From Syntrophales bacterium (GTDB lineage: Bacteria; Desulfobacterota; Syntrophia; Syntrophales; CG2-30-49-12), in NCBI GenBank assembly GCA_030018935.1, contig JASEGZ010000001.1, positions 1 to 33,289 of the forward strand: 33,289 bases of DNA. Direction: 5' to 3'. Both the position numbers and the translations under genes were made by a program. Below, one piece after another: positions 25,027 through 33,076 of the stretch (within the stretch, counting starts at the first letter, position 1; each line of letters starts with the position of its first letter). The notes beneath the pieces are model-generated. The model did no database searches. It was not told the origin of the DNA and worked only from the letters and a program-made list of their open reading frames with translations.

Positions 25027-25075
25027 AGTCGTATGTCATACGTCATATGTCCTCGAAGACTTACGACGTACGACT
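25027..25075. repeat. Inverted repeat between rpsO and pnp
   Basis: AGTCGTATGTC (25027-25037) and GACGTACGACT (25065-25075) pair with one G-U. The interior repeats similar GTCATACGTCATATGTC units. On the transcribed strand this gives a hairpin in the 79-base rpsO-pnp spacer. In Escherichia coli an RNase III hairpin sits in the same place; equivalence here is an inference. Its sequence looks like a dispersed repeat of GTCGTA-type units. Confidence 0.5.
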
Positions 25076-25087
25076 TGTGTTTTTTGC

Positions 25088-25354
25088 CTATTTTCGCAAA
25101 CCGAGGCGCTGAATCACTCTCCTGTATCTTTCCCCATCCTTTTTCTTCAGATAATCGAGAAGTTTCCTCCTCTGCCCGACGAGCTTCAAAAGTCCTCGAC
25201 GGGAGTGGTGGTCCTTTTTGTGGGCCTTAAAATGTTCCGTTAAGTATACTATCCTCGCCGTCATAAGCGCAATCTGGACCTCTGGGGATCCTGTGTCCTT
25301 TGCGTGCAATTGAAAATCACCAATTATTTTCCCTCTTTGTTCAGCATCTAACAC
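25088..25354 (-). CDS. rpsO: 30S ribosomal protein S15
   Basis: S15 is an early-binding protein of the small ribosomal subunit that contacts 16S rRNA helices 20-22. The 88-residue product has the family plan: four helices with [52 protein letters not shown]. The start codon is GTG (25354-25352); AGGAG lies 8 bases upstream, and the usual ATG is missing. It lies between truB and pnp as in most bacteria. Confidence 0.97.
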   Translation of the reverse strand: MLDAEQRGKIIGDFQLHAKDTGSPEVQIALMTARIVYLTEHFKAHKKDHHSRRGLLKLVGQRRKLLDYLKKKDGERYRRVIQRLGLRK

Positions 25355-25377
25355 CGTTTTATCTCCTCCCTCTCAAT

Positions 25378-25524
25378 TATCAGCGTTCAGCTATCAGCAT
25401 TCAGCGTTCAGTAAAAACAAAGTCTTACCCTGTTAGATGTTTACTGTCTGTCGGCGTTCAGCGCGTTCAGCATTCTGCGTTCTGCTTTCAAGCTTCTTCC
25501 TGACCGCTAATTGCTGACCGCTAT
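25378..25524. repeat. Cluster of degenerate CAGCGTTCAG-type repeats
   Basis: Units such as CAGCGTTCAGCTATCAGC, GCGTTCAGCATTC and TGACCGCTAATTGCTGACCGCT recur in this stretch and again at 27449-27466 and 32863-32921. The part from 25433 to 25522 is read as the last 29 residues of TruB and its stop. No gene of its own is visible here. Confidence 0.55.
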
Positions 25525-26464
25525 TAAATACCCTCATGATTTTGACCACCTGTTTCTTTCCATTTAACGAAGCCATTTGATCCGAAGCATAAAGCATTTT
25601 TCCTAGCGCAACAAGACAACGATCATGCGACACAAACCTTACCACATCTCCGGCGGCAAGAAAAGGAATACGATTTACACTAAGAACGTTGGCAGTTGGT
25701 TGACAGCCTCCCCTGAACTTTTCTGCCAATGCCTGATCCACATTGATGGCGGGGATTTCCGGCAGGGTGTCCACCAGAGGCACGATATTTGCGACGAGCA
25801 CTTCTCGTTTTTTTTCGTTGTCAATATCCTCAGTGGACACCGCCAATCCTTCGTGGAAACAGCCACTCCTTGTTCTTCGCAACGACGCAAGACATGCCCC
25901 GCATCCCAACATTTTGCCCGCATCGGAACAGAGAGAACGTATATAGGTACCACTGGAACAGGATACCTTAAATGTCACGTATGGCAATACTATTGCTTCG
26001 ACCACAATGGTATAAATTTCAACGTTTCTCGGAGGTGGATCAACGGCGATCCCCCTTCTTGCCCATTTATAAAGCGGTTTTCCTTGAAATTTAACCGCCG
26101 AGTAACGGGGAGGAAGTTGCTCTATCTTTCCGACAAAGCGACGCAACACCTCCTCTATAGCGCCTCTTTCAACATGAGGCTCACACTGAGCGGTTATTTT
26201 CCCTTCCATGTCGAGGGTGTCAGTTTCTACCCCCAGTAACATCGTTGCCCGGTATTCCTTGCTGTCCGGCGAAAAGAACTGTACGAGCTTCGTTGCCTCA
26301 TTTATGCATACGGGAAGGACGCCTGTTGCCAGAGGATCCAGGGTGCCCGTATGACCGGCCTTTCTTACACCGAGCAACCTCCTGACATCCGAGACCACAG
26401 CATAAGATGTCTTTCCTGAAGGCTTATCTATCACAACAATACCATCCATGGCCCGGGACTTCAC
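25433..26464 (-). CDS. truB: tRNA pseudouridine(55) synthase TruB with a repeat-derived tail
   Basis: TruB converts U55 of tRNAs to pseudouridine. The catalytic Asp is in GHTGTLDPLATGVLPV, followed by KFQGKPLYKWARRGI and SCSSGTYIRSLCSDAGKMLGCGACLASLRRTRSG. A C-terminal PUA-like region ends near KKQVVKIMRVFN. About 29 further residues (SGQQLAVRKKLESRTQNAER onward) are encoded by intergenic-type repeats and are not expected in the family. The start is a GTG at 26464 overlapping the nrnA stop (GTGA); an ATG five codons later (26449, MDGIVVIDKP) is also plausible and closer to the family norm. Confidence 0.95.
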   Translation of the reverse strand: MKSRAMDGIVVIDKPSGKTSYAVVSDVRRLLGVRKAGHTGTLDPLATGVLPVCINEATKLVQFFSPDSKEYRATMLLGVETDTLDMEGKITAQCEPHVERGAIEEVLRRFVGKIEQLPPRYSAVKFQGKPLYKWARRGIAVDPPPRNVEIYTIVVEAIVLPYVTFKVSCSSGTYIRSLCSDAGKMLGCGACLASLRRTRSGCFHEGLAVSTEDIDNEKKREVLVANIVPLVDTLPEIPAINVDQALAEKFRGGCQPTANVLSVNRIPFLAAGDVVRFVSHDRCLVALGKMLYASDQMASLNGKKQVVKIMRVFNSGQQLAVRKKLESRTQNAERAERRQTVNI

Positions 26465-27417
26465 TTAACACAAGCCTTGATCACATCCCGTACACGATGT
26501 CTGATCGTTTCAATATCCCCTTCAACCTCACAACCCGAAGCATTAGTGTGTCCTCCCCCTCCAAATGCCCTGGCAATCCGTTCTACATTGATTTTCCCTT
26601 TTGATCGGAAACTTATCTTGAAGTAATTTTCCGACAATTCATTGTAAAGGATGGAAATTTCCACTCCCTCGATGGAACGGGGTATATCTACAAAACCTTC
26701 GGTATGCTCCGGCAATGCCCTAACAGATTCGATGGTCTTCTGTAAAACTACCATGGAGCCGATCTTTCCGTCACTATCAAAAGTCAGGGTCTCAAGCACT
26801 TTCTTCAAGAGCTTAATTTTAGCTAGCGGTTTGCTTTCGTAAATGTTCTCCGCTATCCACTGTGGATTGGCACCTTTTTCTAGCAAATTTCCCGCTGCTA
26901 TCAAGGTACTATGCCTTGTGCTTCCGTAGCGAAATCCTCCCGTATCCGTCATAATGGCAGCGTACAGATTGGTTGCCATCTCCGCTGTCAGTTCGAGGGA
27001 CATCTGCTCTGCAAGCCGGTAAAGCAGCTCTCCCGTGGAACTCGCCTGATGATCAATATAGGCAATCTCACAGAAACCTCCCCGGGAAATGTGATGATCA
27101 ATGGCGATGATCCGCTTTATCTGTCTTATCTTGTTTGCCTCCTCCCCCACACGTTCCAGCTCACTGCAATCCAGGACAAAGGCAGCTTCAAATTTTTCCA
27201 CCGGTGGAAGTTGGTGGACTATAGCATCGCTGCCGGGAAGAAAACGATAATTTTGAGGGGTTTTATCCTGATTGTAAACAACAGCCTCCCTTTTCATATA
27301 ACGAAGCATATGGTACAAGGCCAATTCCGAACCCAGGGCGTCACCATCGAGTCTTACATGAGAGGTGATAAGGAAAACCTGGCAACTATTGATAATATCA
27401 ATGATCCTGAGAACCAT
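26461..27417 (-). CDS. nrnA: DHH-family phosphoesterase, NrnA-like (oligoribonuclease/pAp phosphatase)
   Basis: NrnA degrades short RNAs and pAp. The 318-residue protein has the DHH metal-binding motifs: SHVRLDGDALGS, VLDCSEL, IDHHISRGGF (the DHH motif) and IMTDTGGFRYGSTR. The C-terminal DHHA1 domain has FGGGGHTNASGC, which binds nucleotide. The family's usual HxRPDGD has Leu in place of Pro here. It lies between rbfA and truB, its common place in bacterial translation operons. The 52-base gap upstream holds one copy of the AGCTGTCAGCTTTCAGC repeat type. Confidence 0.94.
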   Translation of the reverse strand: MVLRIIDIINSCQVFLITSHVRLDGDALGSELALYHMLRYMKREAVVYNQDKTPQNYRFLPGSDAIVHQLPPVEKFEAAFVLDCSELERVGEEANKIRQIKRIIAIDHHISRGGFCEIAYIDHQASSTGELLYRLAEQMSLELTAEMATNLYAAIMTDTGGFRYGSTRHSTLIAAGNLLEKGANPQWIAENIYESKPLAKIKLLKKVLETLTFDSDGKIGSMVVLQKTIESVRALPEHTEGFVDIPRSIEGVEISILYNELSENYFKISFRSKGKINVERIARAFGGGGHTNASGCEVEGDIETIRHRVRDVIKACVK

Positions 27418-27469
27418 ATGTATCCTTAAGGTATTTTTTTGTTTTTGCTGAAAGCTGACAGCTTACCTA

Positions 27470-27808
27470 TTATATTTCTGCTAAAAGCTTTTCTATACGA
27501 CTTCCATAGGCAAATGATTCATCATACACGAAGCTGATCTCCGGTATGTGCCGCAATTGTAATCTCTTCCCCAGCTCCATTTTCAAAAAACCTGTTGCCT
27601 TCTGGAGGCCTGCTCTGGTTTCATCAGAGCATGTATCTTTTCCCATCTCAACAAAGAATACCCTTGCCAGGCGGAGATCATCGGTCAATTTTACACCTGT
27701 GATAGTAATTGGCCCAATACGTGGGTCCTTGACACGCTTTAGCAGGATATCTGAAATCTCCACTTTGATAAGCTCGGCTACCCGGCTTGCCCTTTTAAAG
27801 TTCATCAT
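27470..27808 (-). CDS. rbfA: Ribosome-binding factor A
   Basis: RbfA helps mature the 5' end of 16S rRNA in the 30S subunit, especially in the cold. The KH-like fold is recognisable in this 112-residue protein: RASRVAELIKVEISDILLKRVKDPRIGPITITGVKLTDDLRLARVFF, then LRHIPEISFVYDESFAYGSRIEKLL. The start is taken at the ATG at 27808 (MMNFKR); a longer frame reaches 27871 but only reads the upstream gene in another frame. It starts 2 bases before the end of ylxP. Confidence 0.94.
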   Translation of the reverse strand: MMNFKRASRVAELIKVEISDILLKRVKDPRIGPITITGVKLTDDLRLARVFFVEMGKDTCSDETRAGLQKATGFLKMELGKRLQLRHIPEISFVYDESFAYGSRIEKLLAEI

Positions 27809-27809
27809 A

Positions 27810-28139
27810 CTAATACTTATCTGCCAGATAATCACACGAATCTGTCGCCTCGGAAAAGCTGGCAATTTCAATCTTTGTATTTACCACCTCGGCAAGCTGG
27901 AGGCTGTCTATAAATCTCAAGACATGGTCTATTTTCCCATTGATGTAACTTCTGTCGTTGCCTACCACGCTGAAACCGATTTTCGCCCGCTTCCAGTGAT
28001 CATTATCACCGATTTCAGCAATAGAAATATTGAATGTATTTTGCGTTCGCTTTAATATTCTGCTCAGTCCCCCCCTTTTTTCCTTCAGGGATCTGCTTTC
28101 ATTAATCCACAAATCCACGATTCCATATCCGACGACCAT
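27810..28139 (-). CDS. YlxP/DUF503 family protein
   Basis: This 109-residue protein matches the small DUF503 (YlxP) family, usually found between infB and rbfA. The recognisable stretch is SRSLKEKRGGLSRILKRTQNTFNISIAEIGDNDHWKRAKIGFSVVGNDRSYINGKIDHVLRFID. The biological role of YlxP is not firmly settled; its constant place in the operon suggests a role in ribosome maturation or translation. The next gene rbfA almost overlaps it. infB ends 51 bases upstream. Confidence 0.9.
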   Translation of the reverse strand: MVVGYGIVDLWINESRSLKEKRGGLSRILKRTQNTFNISIAEIGDNDHWKRAKIGFSVVGNDRSYINGKIDHVLRFIDSLQLAEVVNTKIEIASFSEATDSCDYLADKY

Positions 28140-28190
28140 TTCTCATTTCTCCGTTTTTACTGGTCTTCGCCGGCTGCCGCTATTGTTTGT

Positions 28191-30782
28191 TTATAATTTC
28201 CTCTCTACTTTTTCGCTAACATAGGCATCAATGGTATCCCCCGCTCTGATATCATTAAAGCCGTCTACCCCGATACCACATTCGAACCCCGATTGCACTT
28301 CTTTTACATCTTCATCAAACCGTTTAAGGGAGAGCAGTTTGCCATCGTAAATCGTCACACCGTCTCTCACCAGCTTGAGATTGGACTTTCTTGTAATCTT
28401 CCCATCCGTTACATAACTGCCGGCAATGGTTCCTACCTTAGGTATTTTGAATAGTTTTCTGACTTCAGCGCGGCCCTGGACCACCTCTCTGTAAAGGGGT
28501 TCAAGAAGACCTTCCATGGCGGCCTTCACATCGGCAATTACATTATATATAATATCGTAGAGCTTGATTTCAACACCTTCCGCCTCCGCCAACTCTATCA
28601 CCCTGCTGGTGGGTCTGACATTAAAACCGAGAATGATTGCATTTGATGCCGAGGCCAGCATTACGTCTGTTTCTGTAATGGTGCCTGTTGAACTGTGGAT
28701 AATTTTCAATTTCACATCCGCCGTGCTCAGTTTGTTCAGGGCCTCAGTCAGGGCCTCAATTGACCCCTGTACGTCACATTTGATAATGACATTGAATTCC
28801 TTGCTCCCTTCTTTAATTCTCTGATACAGTTGTTCGAGGGTAATCTTTGCAGAAGTGGAAAGTTCTCGTTCCCGTTCTTTTCTGAGCCAGTACTCTCCGA
28901 TACTGCGTGCTTTCTTCTCGTCTTCCACACAGACGAATTCAGCACCCACATGAGGAACCCCTGAAAATCCAATAACCTCCACAGGCATTGATGGTAGCGC
29001 CTCTTTGATCCGTTGTCCCTGGTCGTTGATCATGGCCCGGACTCTGCCAGCCTCTGTCTTGGAAACAAAGGCATCTCCCTCTCTTAAGGTACCTTCCTGA
29101 ATCAAAACCGTTGCCACCGGTCCACGCCCCCGATCAAGCTTTGCTTCAATAACTACGCCACGGGCAGGCCGATCGGGATCAGCTTTTAACTCCATAACGT
29201 CCGCTTGAAGAAGAATCATCTCGAGAAGTTCCTCGATACCTGTTTTCTTCTTTGCAGATACCTCACAGAATATGGTGTTACCACCCCATTCCTCGGGCAC
29301 AAGATCATATTCGGTCAACGCTTGCTTGATTTTTCCCGGATCGGCATCCGGTTTATCAATCTTGTTGATCGCCACAACGATGGGAACACCGGCTACCTTT
29401 GAGTGGTTGATAGCCTCAATGGTCTGGTCCATAACCCCGTCATCGGCGGCAATGACAAGAACAACAATGTCTGTGACCTGAGCCCCTCGGGCCCGCATAG
29501 CCGTGAAGGCTTCGTGACCGGGGGTATCGAGAAAGACGATGTCCCTGTCTTTGATATGTACATGATAGGCCCCGATAGCCTGGGTAATGCCGCCTGCCTC
29601 ACCGTCAATTACATTAGTCTGTCTGATGACATCGAGAAGGGATGTCTTGCCATGGTCAACATGTCCCATGATAGTGACAACCGGTGCCCTTGGTTTGAGA
29701 TTTCCCCGGGGTATAGCTACTTTTCGCATGGATTCATCATATTCGGCAACGATAGGTTCTACCTGATATCCAAATTCACTGGCAACGATAGTAGCGACAT
29801 CACGATCAATAGACTGGTTAATAGTTACCATCATACCGATGGGAATCAATTTGCGGATCACCTCAGTTACCTTAACCGCCATCTTTCTGGCAAGGTCACC
29901 AATGCTTATCGCCTCGCCCACCTTTATCCTTCTCTTAATCGCTTTGGGTACGGTAATAACCGTCTTTTTCATTTTGACGGCAGCTACCTTTTTTTCTTCC
30001 CTCCACTTCGCAATTCTTTCCTCTTCCGTCTCTTTTTCCAGGTACCTGTCCCTTTTACCTACAATCTTCTTAACAAAGACCTTTTTCCGTATTGGTAGCT
30101 GCTCTTTTATTAATACTTCTACTGGCTTTTTCCACTCTTTCTTCGGTTTTTCCCCTTCCCTTTTCGCCGGTTTCTCCTCTTCAGGAGGAAGGACCTCCTT
30201 AACGACCGCAAGCTTCAGCCTTTCCGGAGTTTCTTTTTTAATTTCCGCCCTGGCCTTCTTCGGCATTCGAACAGATAAGGCACTTTTCTTCTCAGGCCTT
30301 ACAGGCAGCTCCCTCTTATCCTTCACAGATACCGGCATGGAGGCAGAAGAGGAGGTGGGTTTTGCTTCGCTAACCACTTCTTCCGGTTTACTCTCCACTG
30401 CTTGCCAGGCTGGCATCGGTTTCTCCCGAACCTCCACTTCTTTCTCTGTAACTACTTCCATCCGGGTGACTTCTTCCGGGGGTGTTTCCCATTTCTCTTC
30501 TTCGGGCGGGGCAGGAACACCTTCCTCAACTGCCTCCGGTTTTACCTCCTCGATATGGGGGCGAACGGCTCTTCTTCTGATCACGCTGGATTTTATTCTT
30601 TCTTCAACCATCTCAAGAGGTTCACCGGATAGCAATTCCCTCCTGATCCTCTGTACGTCAGAGTCTTCAATGGTACTTGAGTGCGCCTTCACAGCAATAC
30701 CGAGTCTTTCCAGACGAGAGATAAGTTCCCTGTTGTCAAGGCCCAGTTCTCTGGCTAACTCGTAAACTCTCTTCTTAGACAT
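28191..30782 (-). CDS. infB: Translation initiation factor IF-2
   Basis: IF-2 is the GTPase that brings initiator tRNA to the 30S subunit and joins the 50S subunit. The 863-residue protein starts with an IF2N motif ([21 protein letters not shown]), continues with a long Glu/Lys/Pro/Val-rich linker (about residues 60-270), a second IF2N-like segment ([22 protein letters not shown]), and the GTPase domain with [19 protein letters not shown] and NKIDKPD. It ends with the beta-barrel domains including the fMet-tRNA-binding C2 region ([26 protein letters not shown] type). Length is normal. It is followed closely by ylxP and rbfA. The gap before it (30783-30914) is filled by an inverted-repeat element. 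Confidence 0.97.
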   Translation of the reverse strand: MSKKRVYELARELGLDNRELISRLERLGIAVKAHSSTIEDSDVQRIRRELLSGEPLEMVEERIKSSVIRRRAVRPHIEEVKPEAVEEGVPAPPEEEKWETPPEEVTRMEVVTEKEVEVREKPMPAWQAVESKPEEVVSEAKPTSSSASMPVSVKDKRELPVRPEKKSALSVRMPKKARAEIKKETPERLKLAVVKEVLPPEEEKPAKREGEKPKKEWKKPVEVLIKEQLPIRKKVFVKKIVGKRDRYLEKETEEERIAKWREEKKVAAVKMKKTVITVPKAIKRRIKVGEAISIGDLARKMAVKVTEVIRKLIPIGMMVTINQSIDRDVATIVASEFGYQVEPIVAEYDESMRKVAIPRGNLKPRAPVVTIMGHVDHGKTSLLDVIRQTNVIDGEAGGITQAIGAYHVHIKDRDIVFLDTPGHEAFTAMRARGAQVTDIVVLVIAADDGVMDQTIEAINHSKVAGVPIVVAINKIDKPDADPGKIKQALTEYDLVPEEWGGNTIFCEVSAKKKTGIEELLEMILLQADVMELKADPDRPARGVVIEAKLDRGRGPVATVLIQEGTLREGDAFVSKTEAGRVRAMINDQGQRIKEALPSMPVEVIGFSGVPHVGAEFVCVEDEKKARSIGEYWLRKERERELSTSAKITLEQLYQRIKEGSKEFNVIIKCDVQGSIEALTEALNKLSTADVKLKIIHSSTGTITETDVMLASASNAIILGFNVRPTSRVIELAEAEGVEIKLYDIIYNVIADVKAAMEGLLEPLYREVVQGRAEVRKLFKIPKVGTIAGSYVTDGKITRKSNLKLVRDGVTIYDGKLLSLKRFDEDVKEVQSGFECGIGVDGFNDIRAGDTIDAYVSEKVERKL

Positions 30783-30805
30783 TCTTGAAACACTCCTATT
30801 ATGGA

Positions 30806-30956
30806 GTAACTATTCAGGTGTTTAGGCTGAAGGCCGAAGGCTATAAAACATCTTGCAAGGCACAAATCAAGCCATTTATTAGGCCATTAGATGAAGACCG
30901 AAGGTTGTAGTTTCCTAACAACCTTCAGTCTTCAGTCTATCCACCTGAATAGTCAC
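30806..30956. repeat. Small inverted-repeat (MITE-like) element, copy 2
   Basis: The left end reads GTAACTATTCAGGTG; the inverted right end GTGACTATTCAGGTGGATAG. These match the ends of the element at 10417-10496 (consensus GTAACTAYTCAGG). Inside, GACTGAAGGTTGT and ACAACCTTCGGTC form a strong stem (30898-30936). The right 42 bases of the element encode the last 13 residues and the stop codon of NusA. Confidence 0.62.
30898..30936 (-). terminator. Stem-loop just past the nusA stop
   Basis: AAGACTGAAGGTTGT and ACAACCTTCGGTCTT pair over 15 bases (one G-U) around a 9-base loop, partly overlapping the nusA stop codon. No U-tract follows on the minus strand, so it looks more like an RNA-stabilising or processing hairpin than a full intrinsic terminator. 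It is internal to the 30806-30956 repeat element. Confidence 0.4.
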
Positions 30957-32198
30957 AATCTCCTCATTAATTATCTTGCCTGCCTCCTTTATCCAGCGCG
31001 AGGCGGTTTTCTCACCCACACCAGGAATCGAAGACAACATCTCAGGATCAGCCGCAGCGATCGTGGCGACACTCTTTAATCCTTCTCCGTAGAGACGCTC
31101 TGCCGTCACCCGGCCAATACCTGGTATTTTCATGAGGGACTTGTACCCCTCTTCGTCCTGTCTTGTTGCCATAGATTCACTCTTGACGTCAATCTTCCAT
31201 CTTGTTAGTTTAGCAGCTAACCTGACATTCTGCCCATTTTTCCCTATGGCCAGAGACAGTTGATCATCGGGAACAATAACTTCCATGGAACGCATTTCCT
31301 CATCCATAAGGACCCTGTTAACCTTGGCCGGAGACAGGGCGCTGCATACATACGTGGCCTGATCATCAGAATAGGGGACAATATCGATCTTTTCCCCTCT
31401 CAATTCCTGGACGACACTCTGTACACGGCTCCCTCTCATACCAACGCAGGCGCCAACCGGATCTATATCCTTGTCTTTAGTTCTCACAGAAATCTTGGTC
31501 CTTTTACCCGGTTCCCTTGCAATGTTCACTACTTCAATAAATCCCTCAGAGATTTCGGGAACTTCAATTTCAAAGAGGGCCTTGATAAAATTAGGATGGG
31601 TCCTCGAAAGGATGATCTGGGGACCTTTTGATGACTTCTTAACATCACATATATAGGTCCGGATACGCTCTCCCCGCTTGTACATCTCTCTGTAGACCTG
31701 CTCGGCCGGGGGGATCACCCCTTCTGCACGTCCAAGATTAACGATAATACTCCCCCCCTCAAATCTCTGAACGAAACCGTTAACCAGCTCACCTTTTCTA
31801 TCCTTGTACTCTTCGTAAATGATGTCTCGCTCCGCATCTTTCACCCTCTGAATGATAATCTGCTTGGCCGTTTGGACAGCGATCCTGCCAAAGGTGTTCG
31901 CTTCTATCTTCGTACCGAGACTGTCTCCGGGTTCTGCTCCTTCATCAAATTTTCTTCTTGCCTCTTCAAGGGATACCTGAACGTCGGGATCCAAAATCTT
32001 TTCCACTACGGTTTTAAACTGGAAGAGCTCGATTTCCCCGGAGTCTTCGTTGTAATGGGCTTCGATGTCCACATGGGGCCCCAGTTTTTTTCGTGCCGCT
32101 GTTAACATGGCAGCCTCCAGGGCATCTATGATGATAGTTTTATCAATACCCCTGTCCTTACCCATCTGTTCAATCAGACGTTTAAGCTCTGGCACCAT
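30915..32198 (-). CDS. nusA: Transcription termination/antitermination factor NusA
   Basis: NusA binds RNA polymerase and nascent RNA and modulates pausing, termination and antitermination. The 427-residue protein shows the N-terminal polymerase-binding domain (MVPELKRLIEQMGKDRGIDKTIIIDALEAAMLTAARKK), the S1 domain (GELVNGFVQRFEGGSIIVNLGRAEGVIPPAEQ), KH1 and KH2 (GACVGMRGSRVQSVVQEL and LAIGKNGQNVRLAAKLT), and a helix-hairpin-helix tail (IPGIGRVTAERLYGEG). The last 13 residues, VTIQVDRLKTEGC, come from the repeat element at 30806-30956 and are not expected in the family. rimP precedes it by 23 bases. Confidence 0.96.
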   Translation of the reverse strand: MVPELKRLIEQMGKDRGIDKTIIIDALEAAMLTAARKKLGPHVDIEAHYNEDSGEIELFQFKTVVEKILDPDVQVSLEEARRKFDEGAEPGDSLGTKIEANTFGRIAVQTAKQIIIQRVKDAERDIIYEEYKDRKGELVNGFVQRFEGGSIIVNLGRAEGVIPPAEQVYREMYKRGERIRTYICDVKKSSKGPQIILSRTHPNFIKALFEIEVPEISEGFIEVVNIAREPGKRTKISVRTKDKDIDPVGACVGMRGSRVQSVVQELRGEKIDIVPYSDDQATYVCSALSPAKVNRVLMDEEMRSMEVIVPDDQLSLAIGKNGQNVRLAAKLTRWKIDVKSESMATRQDEEGYKSLMKIPGIGRVTAERLYGEGLKSVATIAAADPEMLSSIPGVGEKTASRWIKEAGKIINEEIVTIQVDRLKTEGC

Positions 32199-32221
32199 TT
32201 AAAAATCCTCCTTGGTCATCA

Positions 32222-32743
32222 TCAAGGTTCATCCGTAACCCCCTTCAATGACCCATACCCGATATCCTTATCGAACTCATATTCAAGATTTGCCTTGACC
32301 ACCATATCTCTCGGTATGCGATAGATCTTTCCTGTGATGTCAACAACCAATAGCTTCTTTCCCTTTTCCTCACAAAAGTCAACCAGTCTCCCCCGAAAAT
32401 TTCTTATCCCCTCTAACTTTTCAGCTATCCTGACATGTACCTTGCATCCCCTGTATTTTATAAAATCCTTGTCTCTCACAAGTGGTCTATCCAGACCGGG
32501 CGAGGAGACCTCCAGGGTGTAGGAACCGGGAAGCACATCGTGAATGTCAAAGATATCACCGACCTGATTGCTTATTTCACAACAATCCTCGAGGGTAACG
32601 CCTGTTTTCTTGTCCATGTAAATTCGGACAATCCATCGGGATTTCATCTTCAGACATTCAACATCAATCAGTTCCATGTCCTCGGATTCGATAACAGGCT
32701 CTACCAGTTGTCTGATCTTCTCCCTGTATGCTTGAAAAGTCAT
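32222..32743 (-). CDS. rimP: Ribosome maturation factor RimP
   Basis: RimP is needed for 30S subunit assembly. The 173-residue protein has the family's N-terminal alpha-beta domain (MELIDVECLKMKSRWIVRIYMDKKTGVTLEDCCEISNQVGDIFD), the conserved VLPGSYTLEVSSPGLDRPLVRDKDFIKYRG, and a C-terminal SH3-like domain. It opens the rimP-nusA-infB operon. A promoter (32806-32834) and an intrinsic terminator (32754-32777) precede it in its leader. Confidence 0.95.
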   Translation of the reverse strand: MTFQAYREKIRQLVEPVIESEDMELIDVECLKMKSRWIVRIYMDKKTGVTLEDCCEISNQVGDIFDIHDVLPGSYTLEVSSPGLDRPLVRDKDFIKYRGCKVHVRIAEKLEGIRNFRGRLVDFCEEKGKKLLVVDITGKIYRIPRDMVVKANLEYEFDKDIGYGSLKGVTDEP

Positions 32744-32753
32744 AGCTTACAAC

Positions 32754-32777
32754 AAAAAAGTGGGCAAAGAGCCCACT
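32754..32777 (-). terminator. Intrinsic terminator/attenuator in the rimP leader
   Basis: AGTGGGC (loop TCTTT) GCCCACT followed by TTTTT on the minus strand is a textbook intrinsic terminator. It lies just 10 bases upstream of the rimP ATG and downstream of the promoter at 32806-32834. Readthrough would therefore set the level of the whole rimP-nusA-infB operon, which encodes the elongation factor NusA itself. A rimP leader RNA motif is known in other bacteria; whether this belongs to it needs a covariance search. Confidence 0.75.
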
Positions 32778-32805
32778 CATCAGTAAAATACGATGATTTA
32801 AAGTT

Positions 32806-32834
32806 AATCTAGCACAGAAAGATTGGTATTGCAA
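32806..32834 (-). promoter_or_regulatory. Sigma70-type promoter of the rimP-nusA-infB operon
   Basis: TTGCAA (32834-32829), a 17-base spacer and TAGATT (32811-32806) on the minus strand give a good promoter about 60 bases before rimP. Its transcript would start near 32799 and run directly into the leader terminator. Confidence 0.65.
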
Positions 32835-32862
32835 GAAAAAAATCAGGTTTCTTAAGCAGATC

Positions 32863-32921
32863 GTAAGCGTTCAGTTTTCATTCAAAAGCTGATGGCTGAC
32901 CGCTGATAGCTAAACGCTTAC
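32863..32921. repeat. Inverted repeat of GTAAGCGTTCAG type
   Basis: GTAAGCGTTCAG (left) and CTAAACGCTTAC (right) pair with one mismatch around GCTGATGGCTGACCGCTGATAG-like units. It lies between tRNA-Gly and the rimP promoter and belongs to the same degenerate family as 25378-25524. On the minus strand it may act as a weak transcription barrier after the tRNA. Confidence 0.55.
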
Positions 32922-32939
32922 AGTGGTGGAAGGGATTAT

Positions 32940-33014
32940 TGGAGCGGGCGATGGGAATCGAACCCACGACGTCCAGCTTGGGAAGCTGACATTCTACCGC
33001 TGAATTACGCCCGC
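32940..33014 (-). tRNA. tRNA-Gly (anticodon CCC)
   Basis: The minus strand reads GCGGGCG (acceptor stem), a D arm with AGCGGTAGA, the anticodon arm CAGC-TTCCCAA-GCTG, a T arm with GGTTCGATTCC, then CGCCCGC, discriminator T and encoded CCA. The 7-base anticodon loop TTCCCAA puts CCC at positions 34-36, so it reads GGG glycine codons. It lies between hisD and rimP. Confidence 0.95.
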
Positions 33015-33048
33015 AAAATCGCTGGATTTACGGCAACAGTCCGGCTAA

Positions 33049-33076
33049 AAGATAATCAAAATGTATATTTTGTCAA
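33049..33076 (-). promoter_or_regulatory. Promoter of tRNA-Gly, overlapping the hisD stop
   Basis: TTGACA (33076-33071), a 16-base spacer and TATCTT (33054-33049) precede the tRNA on the minus strand. The hisD stop codon TGA is part of the -35 box, so the promoter is packed directly against the upstream gene. Transcription would start about 28 bases before the mature tRNA end. Confidence 0.6.

Noticed and set aside
25378-25524. CRISPR array
   Set aside because: Units are degenerate, 8-18 bases, irregularly spaced and without unique spacers.
29839-30765. Long plus-strand frame of 308 codons opposite infB
   Set aside because: Antisense shadow of the Glu/Lys-rich linker of IF-2, giving a low-complexity Ser/Phe-rich product with no ribosome-binding site.
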